From the NCBI RefSeq assembly GCF_028281305.1, contig NZ_JANQKD010000129.1:1-42911 (forward strand): a stretch of DNA of 42,911 nucleotides. The letters are read 5' to 3'. The position numbers and the translations under genes are program-made. Below are positions 18,596 to 26,861 of this stretch, one piece after another. Under the pieces are notes generated by a model. That model worked only from the letters and a program-made list of their open reading frames with translations, was not told the origin of the DNA and did no database searches. Source of the DNA: Pelagibius sp. Its GTDB lineage: Bacteria; Pseudomonadota; Alphaproteobacteria; Kiloniellales; Kiloniellaceae. Position 1 is the stretch's first letter. Each line of letters begins with the position of its first letter.

Positions 18596-20692
18596 ATGAC
18601 GAATTCAGCGCTCGAAACGGCTGACCCGCTGGACTTCCCGGCGCCCGATGCCAGACCGGCACCCCCGGGGCGCTGGCGCATGCTGCTCTGGGGCGGGATC
18701 GTGCTGGCGGTTTTCGTGCTGGCGGCCGTCCTGGTGCCCCGGCTGACCATCGAGTCCAAGCGCGAGCAGCTCATCGAACAGGTGACGGAGCGCCTGCAGC
18801 TGACCGCCAGCGGCCAAGCCGAGGTGGTTTCCACCTGGCTGCAGGGAACCCGGCGCCTCGCCCAGCCGGTGGTCGAAAGCGAGCTCATCCGGCTCTTCGC
18901 GGCAGAGATGGATCTGGCCGACGGGGATATGTCGCGCATGGTTGCCCCGCAGAGCGGCGACGACGGCGGGCTTGGTGTTCCGCTGGTCGAGCAGCTCCCC
19001 TTCATCGAGCGGGTCATCAGCGACTTTGCGGCAAACGCCGACTTCCTCGCCGCCTATCTGGTCGGCCGCAACGGCGATGCCTTTGTCGCCTCCAGCGGCG
19101 CCGCCAGCTTCGCAGCCGACCAGCGCGCACTGGCTCTGCAGAGCTTCGAGCGCGGCCAGACGGTCTTCGGACCGGCCAGGAGCCTGCCTGCCGGCCTCGT
19201 TCTCGACATGGTCATGCCGGTCTTCGCGGCACAGGTGGAGCCGGGCGAAGCGACCCCCGTCGCGGCCCTGGTGCTGGTCGTGCCGCTGACCAACGGCCTG
19301 TCGGAGATCCTGGCGGTCGACCCCCTGGCCAGCCCGGGCACCCGGCGGGTGCTCATCCAGTTGAACGACGGTGCTTTGGCGCGGATTGCCCCCGGCGCCG
19401 CCGAAGCGGTGAAAGCGGTTTCCCTTGACGGTTTCGACCTGGCCGCCGGCGAGGTGCCCTTTGCGCAGCGCCCTTCCCTCACCAAGCCGATCCAGGTCTA
19501 TTCGGCGGGCGCCATGGTCTCCGGCCCCACCTGGTGGATCGTCGAAGAACTGGAAGTCACGGTCGCCGAGCGCCCGCTCGCGACCTTCTCCATCGCCGCG
19601 GTCCTGGTTGCCGGGCTGGTCGTTCTGGTGGCCGCGGTTGCCTTCGGTGCCTTCTGGTGGCGCCTGTCCAGCCACCACAACGAGGCCCTGGCCCAGCAGT
19701 ACCGCGCGCTCGCCGGCCGGATCCAGGCGCAGAAGCAGCTCATGGAGAGCATCAACGGGGCAATCTCCGAGCACATCGCCCTGAAAGCGCAGGACGGCAC
19801 CTATCGCTATGTGAACCCGGCCTTCGCCGCGGCGGTGGGCCGCAGCCAGCAAAGCATGATCGGACTGGACGATGCCGCGGTCTTCGGACGTGGCACCGCC
19901 AAGCGCCTGGCTCTGACCGACCAGCGGACCCTCAAAGAGGGCGAGGCGATCACGACGAACGAAGAAATCTACTTCGATTCCGCAAAGCGCTACCTGCAGA
20001 TCTCAAAGGTTCCGTTCCGCGATGCCGAGGGCACGGCCCAGGGTCTCGTATCGGTGACCCGCGACGTCACGGAACTGGTCGAGCAGCAGCAAAAGAAAGA
20101 GCGCGCCATCCAGCAGATGGTGGCCGCGCTGGTGCGTGCGATCGAGCTGCGCGACCCCTATCTCGCCGGACACTCGCGCCGCGTCGCCGACTTCTCGGTG
20201 GCGGTCGGCAAGCATCTGGGCTGCGACGAGGACGAACTGACAACGCTGGAGTTGGCGGCCAATCTCTCGCAGATCGGCAAGCTCGCCATCCCGGAAACCC
20301 TGCTGACCAAGCCGGCCCGCCTGACGGAAGAGGAGATCCGTCAGATGGAGACGCATGTTCAGCATGCCGTGCAACTGCTTGGCGGGATCGATTTCGAGCT
20401 GCCGGTCGTTGAAACCATCGCCCAGATGCACGAGCGCCTCGACGGCAAGGGCTACCCAAAAGGGTTAGCTAGCGAGGCGATCGTTCGAACCGCCCGGATT
20501 CTGGGGACTTGCGACGTCTTTTGCGCACGTGTCGAGCCCCGCTCATACCGCGCGGGCCTTGCGCCGGACGCAGTGCTGGATATTCTGCAGGAGAATTCCA
20601 GCCGCTACGACCCCACAGTGATTGAGGCGCTGAGACAGGTGACATCGACGATCTCCGGTGAGAAGCTGATCGCCAGCATTGCGGCTGGCTGA
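18596..20692 (+). CDS. Membrane sensor with periplasmic domain, PAS and degenerate HD-GYP domain
   Basis: This 698-residue protein has TM1 at about residues 28-50, a ~280-residue periplasmic domain (probably Cache-like), TM2 at about 331-355, a PAS domain at about 375-490 and an HD-GYP domain at about 505-690. The GYP signature HERLDGKGYPKGL (from residue 612) is intact. The HD dyad is not: where active enzymes have LHDIGK, this protein has LSQIGK (Ser558, Gln559), and the first His of the usual HHE motif is Met611. His526, His587 and His612 remain. Loss of metal ligands argues against c-di-GMP hydrolysis. Its two-TM topology and position 34 bp after lapG suggest a c-di-GMP receptor that holds or frees the protease, as LapD does. 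That role is inference. Confidence 0.88.
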   Translation: MTNSALETADPLDFPAPDARPAPPGRWRMLLWGGIVLAVFVLAAVLVPRLTIESKREQLIEQVTERLQLTASGQAEVVSTWLQGTRRLAQPVVESELIRLFAAEMDLADGDMSRMVAPQSGDDGGLGVPLVEQLPFIERVISDFAANADFLAAYLVGRNGDAFVASSGAASFAADQRALALQSFERGQTVFGPARSLPAGLVLDMVMPVFAAQVEPGEATPVAALVLVVPLTNGLSEILAVDPLASPGTRRVLIQLNDGALARIAPGAAEAVKAVSLDGFDLAAGEVPFAQRPSLTKPIQVYSAGAMVSGPTWWIVEELEVTVAERPLATFSIAAVLVAGLVVLVAAVAFGAFWWRLSSHHNEALAQQYRALAGRIQAQKQLMESINGAISEHIALKAQDGTYRYVNPAFAAAVGRSQQSMIGLDDAAVFGRGTAKRLALTDQRTLKEGEAITTNEEIYFDSAKRYLQISKVPFRDAEGTAQGLVSVTRDVTELVEQQQKKERAIQQMVAALVRAIELRDPYLAGHSRRVADFSVAVGKHLGCDEDELTTLELAANLSQIGKLAIPETLLTKPARLTEEEIRQMETHVQHAVQLLGGIDFELPVVETIAQMHERLDGKGYPKGLASEAIVRTARILGTCDVFCARVEPRSYRAGLAPDAVLDILQENSSRYDPTVIEALRQVTSTISGEKLIASIAAG

Positions 20693-20698
20693 CCCTTC

Positions 20699-21745
20699 AT
20701 GACGAAACCTTTCGCGGACCTGCGGGCCGCCCTCAAGACCCTCGGGTTTGCCATGCTGCTCTGCCTGGCAGCAGGCCAGGGATTCGCGCTCGACGGCAGC
20801 ATTGCAACCGCCGGACGGGTCGAAATCAACGCCATGGAGTATCCCTGGAGCGCCGTCGGCCGCGTCAACACGGGCGGGCGGGGACACTGTACAGGGTTCC
20901 TGGTGAGCGAGCGGCACGTCATCACGGCAGCCCACTGCCTCTTCGATCCCACGGTGGGGCGCTGGCGCGCACCCATCGAGCTGCATTTCATCGCCGGGTA
21001 CCAGCGCGACCGCTTTATCCTGCATTCCAAGGTCGCCAGCTATCGGCGCGCGGAAACCTTCAACTATGCAGACGGCGCCACCATTCAATCAGCACTGCGC
21101 GACTGGGCTATTCTCACCCTGGAGAAGCCGATCGGGCTCAAGGCCGGCTGGCTCGGATTGAAAAAACTGGACAGCCTCATGATGTCGCGGGTCAAGGCCG
21201 GCGATGCCTTGCTGGTGCAAGCGGGGTATCGCCGCGACCGCGCCCATGTCATGACCGCGGGCTGGGGCTGCGCCTTCGGCGGCTTCAGCCGCGGCGGACG
21301 CCTGATCACGCATGACTGCAATGTCATAAAGGGCGACTCGGGCTCACCGCTCATTCTCTTTGCCGATGGCGGCTTCTACGCCATCGGCCTGCATGTCATC
21401 GACCTGCGCTCCGCCCAGGAAGAGCCGCTGGCCGGCGTGCTGTCCTTCAGCCTCTTTCATCCCGACGGCGGGCGGCGCGATGCCGCTTCCGCTCTTTCAA
21501 GCACCTCCGCCCGTTGGGCCATGGGCAAGCCGCCCGGCCAGGGCAGCGAGGCCGCAATCGTCCCGCTGCGGACCATCGACAGCCTCTTGGTGAGCCTGGG
21601 CTATCTCCCGGTAAGAGAGGCGCAACAGAGCCAGGAGGCACGGGTTCAGGCCCTGAAGCGCTTCCAGAAAGACCGCGGCCTGCCCCGAGACGGACGCGCC
21701 TCTTTGGAGGTTCTGGGCAAGCTTCTGCTTGCGGCCGCCCGCTAG
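20699..21745 (+). CDS. Secreted trypsin-like serine protease (S1 family) with peptidoglycan-binding-like tail
   Basis: This is a 348-residue protein with an N-terminal signal peptide (about residues 1-31, hydrophobic core LGFAMLLCLAAGQGFA). The S1 catalytic triad is complete: His79 in ITAAHC, Asp135 in LRDWAIL and Ser214 in KGDSGSPL. Residues from about 280 to the end (VQALKRFQKDRGLPRDGRAS) resemble half of a PG_binding_1 domain. It starts 6 bp after the HD-GYP stop and so is translationally close to the sensor. A role in processing surface proteins or responding to envelope stress is possible; the substrate is unknown. Confidence 0.87.
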   Translation: MTKPFADLRAALKTLGFAMLLCLAAGQGFALDGSIATAGRVEINAMEYPWSAVGRVNTGGRGHCTGFLVSERHVITAAHCLFDPTVGRWRAPIELHFIAGYQRDRFILHSKVASYRRAETFNYADGATIQSALRDWAILTLEKPIGLKAGWLGLKKLDSLMMSRVKAGDALLVQAGYRRDRAHVMTAGWGCAFGGFSRGGRLITHDCNVIKGDSGSPLILFADGGFYAIGLHVIDLRSAQEEPLAGVLSFSLFHPDGGRRDAASALSSTSARWAMGKPPGQGSEAAIVPLRTIDSLLVSLGYLPVREAQQSQEARVQALKRFQKDRGLPRDGRASLEVLGKLLLAAAR

Positions 21746-21771
21746 GCAGGCTGCCACAAGGGCCCTGGGGT

Positions 21772-21801
21772 GATGGATCGGAGGGCGCTGGATCGGAGGC
21801 C
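21772..21801. repeat. Two 15-bp direct repeats
   Basis: GATGGATCGGAGGGC and GCTGGATCGGAGGCC lie head to tail in the gap between the serine protease gene and the 90-aa protein gene. They share the 11-bp core TGGATCGGAGG. Significance is unknown. Confidence 0.6.
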
Positions 21802-21925
21802 GCAAGCCTGCTATCCACATCATCAGGCGGAAAGCCGTGCCCACCGGGCCGGCGTTCAGGCCGCCGTTCTCTTCGTGCGATTTCACGGCGCGACTTAGTG
21901 CGATTGACAGAAGGAAAGCATATTC

Positions 21926-22198
21926 ATGACCGAATTATTCGCTGATGGAACGGGCTCCATCGTCGTTTCCAATGGCGTGGTTCGAATTGAGCTGGTGCAG
22001 CTCCGCAGAAAGGACGACAAGGCGGAGCTTGAGTCGCACACCAGTGGTCACCTGCTGATGCCGGTCGGGTCGCTCAAGCAGTTGACCTTGCAGCTTGCGA
22101 AGGCACTGGAGCAGATCCAGGCCCGCGTCGCGGAGAAGGACCGGCTCGAGAACCCGCCGAAGGGCGACGATCTGGACGACGCCCTCTCAAACCTCTGA
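21926..22198 (+). CDS. Small protein of unknown function in the secretion locus
   Basis: This 90-residue protein has no signal peptide. The N-terminal half looks beta-rich (MTELFADGTGSIVVSNGVVRIELVQL in pieces), then a helix of about 25 residues (LKQLTLQLAKALEQIQARVAEKD) is followed by an acidic end. The start is supported by GAAGGAAA about 9 bases upstream. I recall similar small proteins near alphaproteobacterial T1SS loci but cannot name a family. It may be a cytoplasmic helper of the secretion or adhesin system. Confidence 0.7.
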   Translation: MTELFADGTGSIVVSNGVVRIELVQLRRKDDKAELESHTSGHLLMPVGSLKQLTLQLAKALEQIQARVAEKDRLENPPKGDDLDDALSNL

Positions 22199-22521
22199 CT
22201 GTGCTCGCGGACCCCGGTCACAGGGTACGGGCGCCGGGATTTTGCTCCGACGTCCCAGCGAATGGCTCGCCAGAAGAACCCAGCCGGTGTCTGTGAGCCG
22301 GCGCAGCCGGCGGCACCCCTGCCCTGCCCGATCTTCTTGTGCAGATCCTGGTGGGGCAGATCCTGGTGGGGCAGATCCTGGTGGGGCAGATCCTGGTGGG
22401 ACAGACTCGGGCCGTCGCGGCGCCTTTACTCAAAATTGAGCATATTGGCCGAATCTGGCGGGGATCCGTATAGAGAGACCATGCCGCCCCCCAAGACCGG
22501 GCAATGGGAAGGCCCAAGACC
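22199..22521. other. Intergenic region before the first glycosyltransferase
   Basis: No gene is supported in this 323-bp gap. Its main content is the 15-bp tandem repeat at 22341-22400 listed separately. The last ~100 bp, from about 22420, are locally AT-richer (CTCAAAATTGAGCATATT) and could contain the promoter of the glycosyltransferase genes. Confidence 0.4.
22341..22400. repeat. Four perfect 15-bp tandem repeats
   Basis: The unit GCAGATCCTGGTGGG is repeated four times without a mismatch, upstream of the glycosyltransferase gene. Perfect identity suggests recent slippage. Being 15 bp long, it does not shift a frame, but no coding role is supported. Confidence 0.92.
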
Positions 22522-23976
22522 ATGAAATACCTCTTCGTCCATCAGAACATGCCTGGGCAGTACAAGCACATCTGCCAACGGCTCGCTGCCGACAAAGACA
22601 ACACCGTGGTGTTCATCACGAAGCGTGAAGGCCTGGAGATTCCGAACATCCACAAGGTGCTCTACAAGCCGAACCGCGAGCCCGCTGCCTCCACACATCG
22701 CTACATCCAGGAGGCCGAGCGCGGCATTCTCCATGGGCAGGAGGTCGCCCGCAAGGCACTGGAGCTGAAGAGCAAGGGTTTCACACCGGACATCATCATC
22801 GGACATCCGGGCTGGGGCGAGACGCTCTATCTGAAGGACGTGTTCCCCAATACGCCGCTCCTCGGGTTCTTCGAGTTCTACTATCATGCCGTTGGCGCCG
22901 ACGTCGGCTTCGATCCCGAGAACCCGGCAAGCCTGGATACGCACTGCCGCATCCGCACTAAGAACATCATCCAGTTTATGGGCCTCGAGTCCGCCGATGC
23001 GGGTATGGCTCCGACCCAGTGGCAGTTCCAGCAGTACCCCAGCGAATTCCAGCACAAGATCTCGGTCATCCACGATGGCATCGACACCGCCGTCTGCAAG
23101 CCCAACCCGGACGCCTCGATCGAGATCAAGAATACCGACGGCGAGGTCACGACACTGCGGCAGGGCGAAGAGATCGTCACCTACGTGGTGCGCAACCTGG
23201 AACCCTATCGCGGCTTTCCCCAGTTCATGCGCGCCGCCGAGCTGATTCTGAAACGGCGGCCGAAAGCGCGCATCATCATCATCGGCGGTGACGAGGTCAG
23301 CTATGGACGGGCGCTGCCCAACGGCGAGACCTATCGGAAGAAGGCACTGGAGGAGGTCGACCTTGACCTCAGTCGGGTGTTCTTCCTGGGCCGGGTCCCC
23401 TACTCCACCTACCTGAACGTCATCCAGGTCTCCGGGGTCCACGTCTACCTGACCTTCCCCTTCGTGCTCTCCTGGTCGGTGCTCGAGAGCATGGCCGCCG
23501 AGTGCTGTCTGGTGGCCTCGGCGACGCCGCCGGTTCAGGAGGTCATCACCGATGGCAGCAACGGCCTGCTGTTCGATTTCTTCGATCACGAGGCCATCGC
23601 CAACCGCGTGGATGAGGTTCTGGATCACAAGGACCGCATGGCGGCGATCCGCAAGAAGGCGCGGGCCACCGTTGTGCAGAACTACGACCTCGAGAAATGC
23701 CTGAAGGACCAGCTGAAGCTGATCGAAAACCTGGTGGCGGGCAAGCGCCCTCATCCCGGTGGCAAACCCGGCAAGCCCAGCTTTCGCCTGCCCCCGAAGA
23801 GCGGCGGGACAAAGCCAGGAGCCAAGAAGGCTTCGGCCGGCAAGGCGAACGGCAAGTCCAAGACGGCCGCGAAGCCCGGCGGCGCCCGCTCGACAGCCCG
23901 CAAGGCAAAGTCCAAAAAGACGCCGGCTGCCAAGACCGCCAAGCCAAAGTCGAGAACGACGAAGTCCGCGCGCTGA
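22522..23976 (+). CDS. Glycosyltransferase family 4 protein with Lys/Ala-rich tail
   Basis: This glycosyltransferase of about 484 residues has a GT-B fold. The N-terminal domain (MKYLFVHQNMPGQYKHICQRL) matches the Glyco_trans_4_3 type. The C-terminal GT1 domain has VVRNLEPYRGFPQFMRAAE and the donor-site region VLSWSVLESMAAECCLVAS. From about residue 415 a ~70-residue tail rich in Lys, Ala, Gly and Ser resembles histone H1 tails, with no hydrophobic core. I start at the ATG at 22522 rather than 22504, because GGAAGG lies 9 bases before the second ATG and the family begins here. Sugar and acceptor are unknown. Confidence 0.9.
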   Translation: MKYLFVHQNMPGQYKHICQRLAADKDNTVVFITKREGLEIPNIHKVLYKPNREPAASTHRYIQEAERGILHGQEVARKALELKSKGFTPDIIIGHPGWGETLYLKDVFPNTPLLGFFEFYYHAVGADVGFDPENPASLDTHCRIRTKNIIQFMGLESADAGMAPTQWQFQQYPSEFQHKISVIHDGIDTAVCKPNPDASIEIKNTDGEVTTLRQGEEIVTYVVRNLEPYRGFPQFMRAAELILKRRPKARIIIIGGDEVSYGRALPNGETYRKKALEEVDLDLSRVFFLGRVPYSTYLNVIQVSGVHVYLTFPFVLSWSVLESMAAECCLVASATPPVQEVITDGSNGLLFDFFDHEAIANRVDEVLDHKDRMAAIRKKARATVVQNYDLEKCLKDQLKLIENLVAGKRPHPGGKPGKPSFRLPPKSGGTKPGAKKASAGKANGKSKTAAKPGGARSTARKAKSKKTPAAKTAKPKSRTTKSAR

Positions 23977-24234
23977 AAGGCGCTGTATGACTTGGTGGGC
24001 GCGCAAGGGTGAACAGAGCGCGCAATAGTTGAGGTTGCCGGCACAGGCCTCCCGCAGGGAGCTCTTCCGTTGCCTCTTCCCCTTCTTGCATCCGAAATCG
24101 CGATGCGATACGCAGATTATGGGCCTGTGAGGCTGTCAAAGCCGCATGGTGCCTTTTGGGCGCGCCTTCGCGATCCGACGGGGACCTGCTGACGGCTTCG
24201 ACCAACTGACCTTTCGCCGCGAGGTACAGGAACT

Positions 24235-25233
24235 ATGGCCCGTAGAGTGCTCTACTTTCTGGAACGCTATTCCCAGATCTCGGAGACCTATATCGAAAAC
24301 GAGCTGCGCGCCCTCTCGCCGCAGAACGAGGTCCGTATCGTCTCCACCAAGGTTCCGGACCTGCCCTGCGAGCAGCACTTTCCCTATCAGGTGATCCGCA
24401 GCCGTGCCGAGTTGGAGGTCGTCATCGACGAGTTTCAACCGGATATCATTCACGGCCACTACATGACCATGGCGCAGAACATCATGCTTGCTGCGAAGCT
24501 TGCCGATGCGCCCTACACAATCCGCGCCCACTCCTTCGACATCCTGGGGCCGATGATCGAGCGTCTTCCTGGCCTCAAGCAGACCGTCAACAACGAGCAG
24601 TGCCTGGGTGTCCTGACCTTCCCCTTCACGGTCCCGCTGTTCGAGCGGGCGGGCTACAACCCCTACAAGGTTCACGGCTGTTATCCGGTCGTCAACGTGG
24701 AACGCTTCGAAGACCGCGGGGAGAACGGCAAGGCCGTCATGAACGTTGGCGCCTGTCTTCCGAAAAAGGCCATGAGCGGGTACCTCGCCATTGGCGCCAA
24801 GGTACCGGACCGGCAATTCAATCTCTATGCCCTCGGGTACAACGTGGGCAACATGCATCAGCACAACGCAGAGCTCGGCAACCCCGTGACCATCGTCGAT
24901 CCGGTCCAGCCGGAAGCGATGCTGCCCGAGTACAAGAAACACGAATGGCTGCTCTACACCGCTTCGCCGAAACTGAAGACCGTCGGTTGGCCACTGGCGG
25001 TGGCAGAAGCCCAAGCTGCCGGTGTCGGGGTCTGCGTGCAGAACATCCGTCCGGACATCAAGGACTACGTGGGCGACTGCGGCTTCGTCTTTGACACTGT
25101 CGAAGAGGCAGCAAAGATCGTCTCGCAGCCCTATCCTCAGGAGTTGAGGGAGAAGGGCTTCGAGTTGGCGAAGCGCTCCGACATCAAACGCCACATCCAC
25201 CTGCTCGAAGACCTCTGGGACCAGGCGGCCTGA
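24235..25233 (+). CDS. GT4-like glycosyltransferase
   Basis: This is a 332-residue GT-B glycosyltransferase. The N-terminal acceptor domain begins RRVLYFLERYSQISETYIENEL, a form seen in glycosyltransferases of surface polysaccharide loci, and contains DIIHGHYMTMAQN. The C-terminal domain has the donor-site GWPLAVAEAQAAGVGVC near residues 257-273. No membrane segment is seen, so it should act in the cytoplasm or at the inner face of the membrane. An AGGA lies shortly before the ATG. It is separated by 258 bp from the previous glycosyltransferase gene. Specificity is unknown. Confidence 0.85.
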   Translation: MARRVLYFLERYSQISETYIENELRALSPQNEVRIVSTKVPDLPCEQHFPYQVIRSRAELEVVIDEFQPDIIHGHYMTMAQNIMLAAKLADAPYTIRAHSFDILGPMIERLPGLKQTVNNEQCLGVLTFPFTVPLFERAGYNPYKVHGCYPVVNVERFEDRGENGKAVMNVGACLPKKAMSGYLAIGAKVPDRQFNLYALGYNVGNMHQHNAELGNPVTIVDPVQPEAMLPEYKKHEWLLYTASPKLKTVGWPLAVAEAQAAGVGVCVQNIRPDIKDYVGDCGFVFDTVEEAAKIVSQPYPQELREKGFELAKRSDIKRHIHLLEDLWDQAA

Positions 25234-25639
25234 TCGGGCGTCCCCCGATTGTCGTCGCAGCAGAGGCCAATCAGCTCGCCGGCGCTGGTGATCAGCGCCC
25301 CTGACAGTCGTCTGTACGGCCGGATATGCGCGTGCAGGCTGTCCTCTCTTAGCAGCGCGGCCACGGGACGACGGGCCAGGGACCCATCAGGGACGTGGAG
25401 CCGGCCCGCACCGCCGTCAGCACACAAAAGCGCTTGTCCATTGCCCCTCTTTAACCCTTGACCCGGTCGCCGCCATCCTGTCCGCATGGCGCGCCGCCGA
25501 GGCTTTAACCGGGGCGACCGCGGGCAACGATTGTCACGTCGTTAACCAAAGCTTACTTTTGCCCCGCTAGTCCAAGAGTGGCCGCCCGATTCGGCTGCCG
25601 GTCCCAGGATCCTCCCACAGCACCGCGAGAGAGCACAGC
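25234..25639. other. Intergenic region between the GT4 and GT1-like genes
   Basis: In about 406 bp no gene is supported on either strand. The last ~120 bp become AT-richer (GTTAACCAAAGCTTACTTTTG near 25540-25560), as expected of a promoter for the two GT1-like genes, but I could not define -10/-35 boxes. Confidence 0.4.
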
Positions 25640-26818
25640 GTGGCAAGAGTACTCATCGGTTACGAGCGCGGCGACAATCTCGGCCATTACCGCAGGCTGG
25701 TGCCGGTTGCTGAAGCGCTGGCCGCCAAGGGCCATCAGGTGACCCTCTTCTTGCGCAATCCCTACGATTGCAAGGCGCAGATTACCAGGAACCCGCTGCC
25801 TTACATCCCGACGCCGGATCTGGTCGCGCCAAACCCGGCAGAGCGAGAGCCCAAACGCATGGGGACCTACAGCGACATCATGGTGTACAGCGGCTTCGGC
25901 AAACTGGAGACGCTGTTCGCGGCCACGCTGTCCTGGCGCACGCTTTTCGACCATCTGCGCCCCGACCTTGTCATCTGCGATCACAGCCCGGTCACCTGCT
26001 TTGCCGCTTACGGCCGCGTCCCCGTGGTCCAGGTCGGTTCCGGCTTCACGGTACCACCCGCGCAGGACGAGACCTTTCCGCCTTTCCGGGAAAAGAAAAA
26101 GGCGATCGTCGACACCGACCATATTGTCTCGGTGATGAACGACGTACAGTCACGCCTCGGCGGGCCAAGGGTGCCCAGCGTGACAGCCCCGCTGCGGACC
26201 GCCGGCAGGTTGGTCTGTACCCTGGTTGGGCTGGACCCCTACAAGGACTATCGCGAGGACCCGGTGATCGGCCCGACCGAGGGCCTGCAGTCCCCTCTGC
26301 CAATGCCAAAGGCCCCCGCGCTGTTTGTCTATCTGGGGATAGAACACCGGGTTACCCCGAAGTTCCTCGAGGTGCTGAAAGCCTCGAAGCTGCCCGCTGA
26401 AGCCTATATCCGCGGCATGACAGAAGAGACCGCCAAGAAGTACATGCGCCCGGGCCTCACCTTCTACAAGACGCCTCAGCCGATCGACAAGATGCTGCGC
26501 AAGGCGACGATGACTGTTCATCACGGCGGCAGCGGTATGTGCCTGGCTTCCTGCAGCGCCGGGCGTATTCAATTGGCGCTGCCCATCCACGAGGAAACGC
26601 TTCTGAACACAAGGGCCCTGGGTCGCATCGGGGTGGGCCGCATGGCCACCGGGAAAGAGCTCGAAGAGAAGGGCCAGGAAATCCTGAACGAAACCATCGC
26701 CGATCCGAAAAAGGCCGAGCGAGCAAAGGCCATTGCCAAAGAGATCAAAGACGTGGGGCCTTTCCGCCCGATGGACCACATCCTTGAGACCTGCCAAAAA
26801 GCCTTGGGCGAGAACTAG
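25640..26818 (+). CDS. GT1-like (UGT/MGT) glycosyltransferase, first of a tandem pair
   Basis: This 392-residue soluble GT-B enzyme begins MARVLIGYERGDNLGHYRRLVPVAEALAAKGH (read in two parts). It carries ICDHSPVTCFAAYGRVPVVQVG in the acceptor domain and the donor-binding signature HHGGSGMCLASCSAGRIQLALP near residues 294-315, as in UDP-glucuronosyl/macrolide-type glycosyltransferases. The start is a GTG with GAGAGAG upstream. It is clearly paralogous over its whole length to the next gene, 43 bp downstream. Acceptor and sugar cannot be read from the sequence. Confidence 0.87.
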   Translation: MARVLIGYERGDNLGHYRRLVPVAEALAAKGHQVTLFLRNPYDCKAQITRNPLPYIPTPDLVAPNPAEREPKRMGTYSDIMVYSGFGKLETLFAATLSWRTLFDHLRPDLVICDHSPVTCFAAYGRVPVVQVGSGFTVPPAQDETFPPFREKKKAIVDTDHIVSVMNDVQSRLGGPRVPSVTAPLRTAGRLVCTLVGLDPYKDYREDPVIGPTEGLQSPLPMPKAPALFVYLGIEHRVTPKFLEVLKASKLPAEAYIRGMTEETAKKYMRPGLTFYKTPQPIDKMLRKATMTVHHGGSGMCLASCSAGRIQLALPIHEETLLNTRALGRIGVGRMATGKELEEKGQEILNETIADPKKAERAKAIAKEIKDVGPFRPMDHILETCQKALGEN

Positions 26819-26861
26819 GCACCGGATGCGGTTTTCCCCTTCCGAAGAGCAGTAGGACAAG

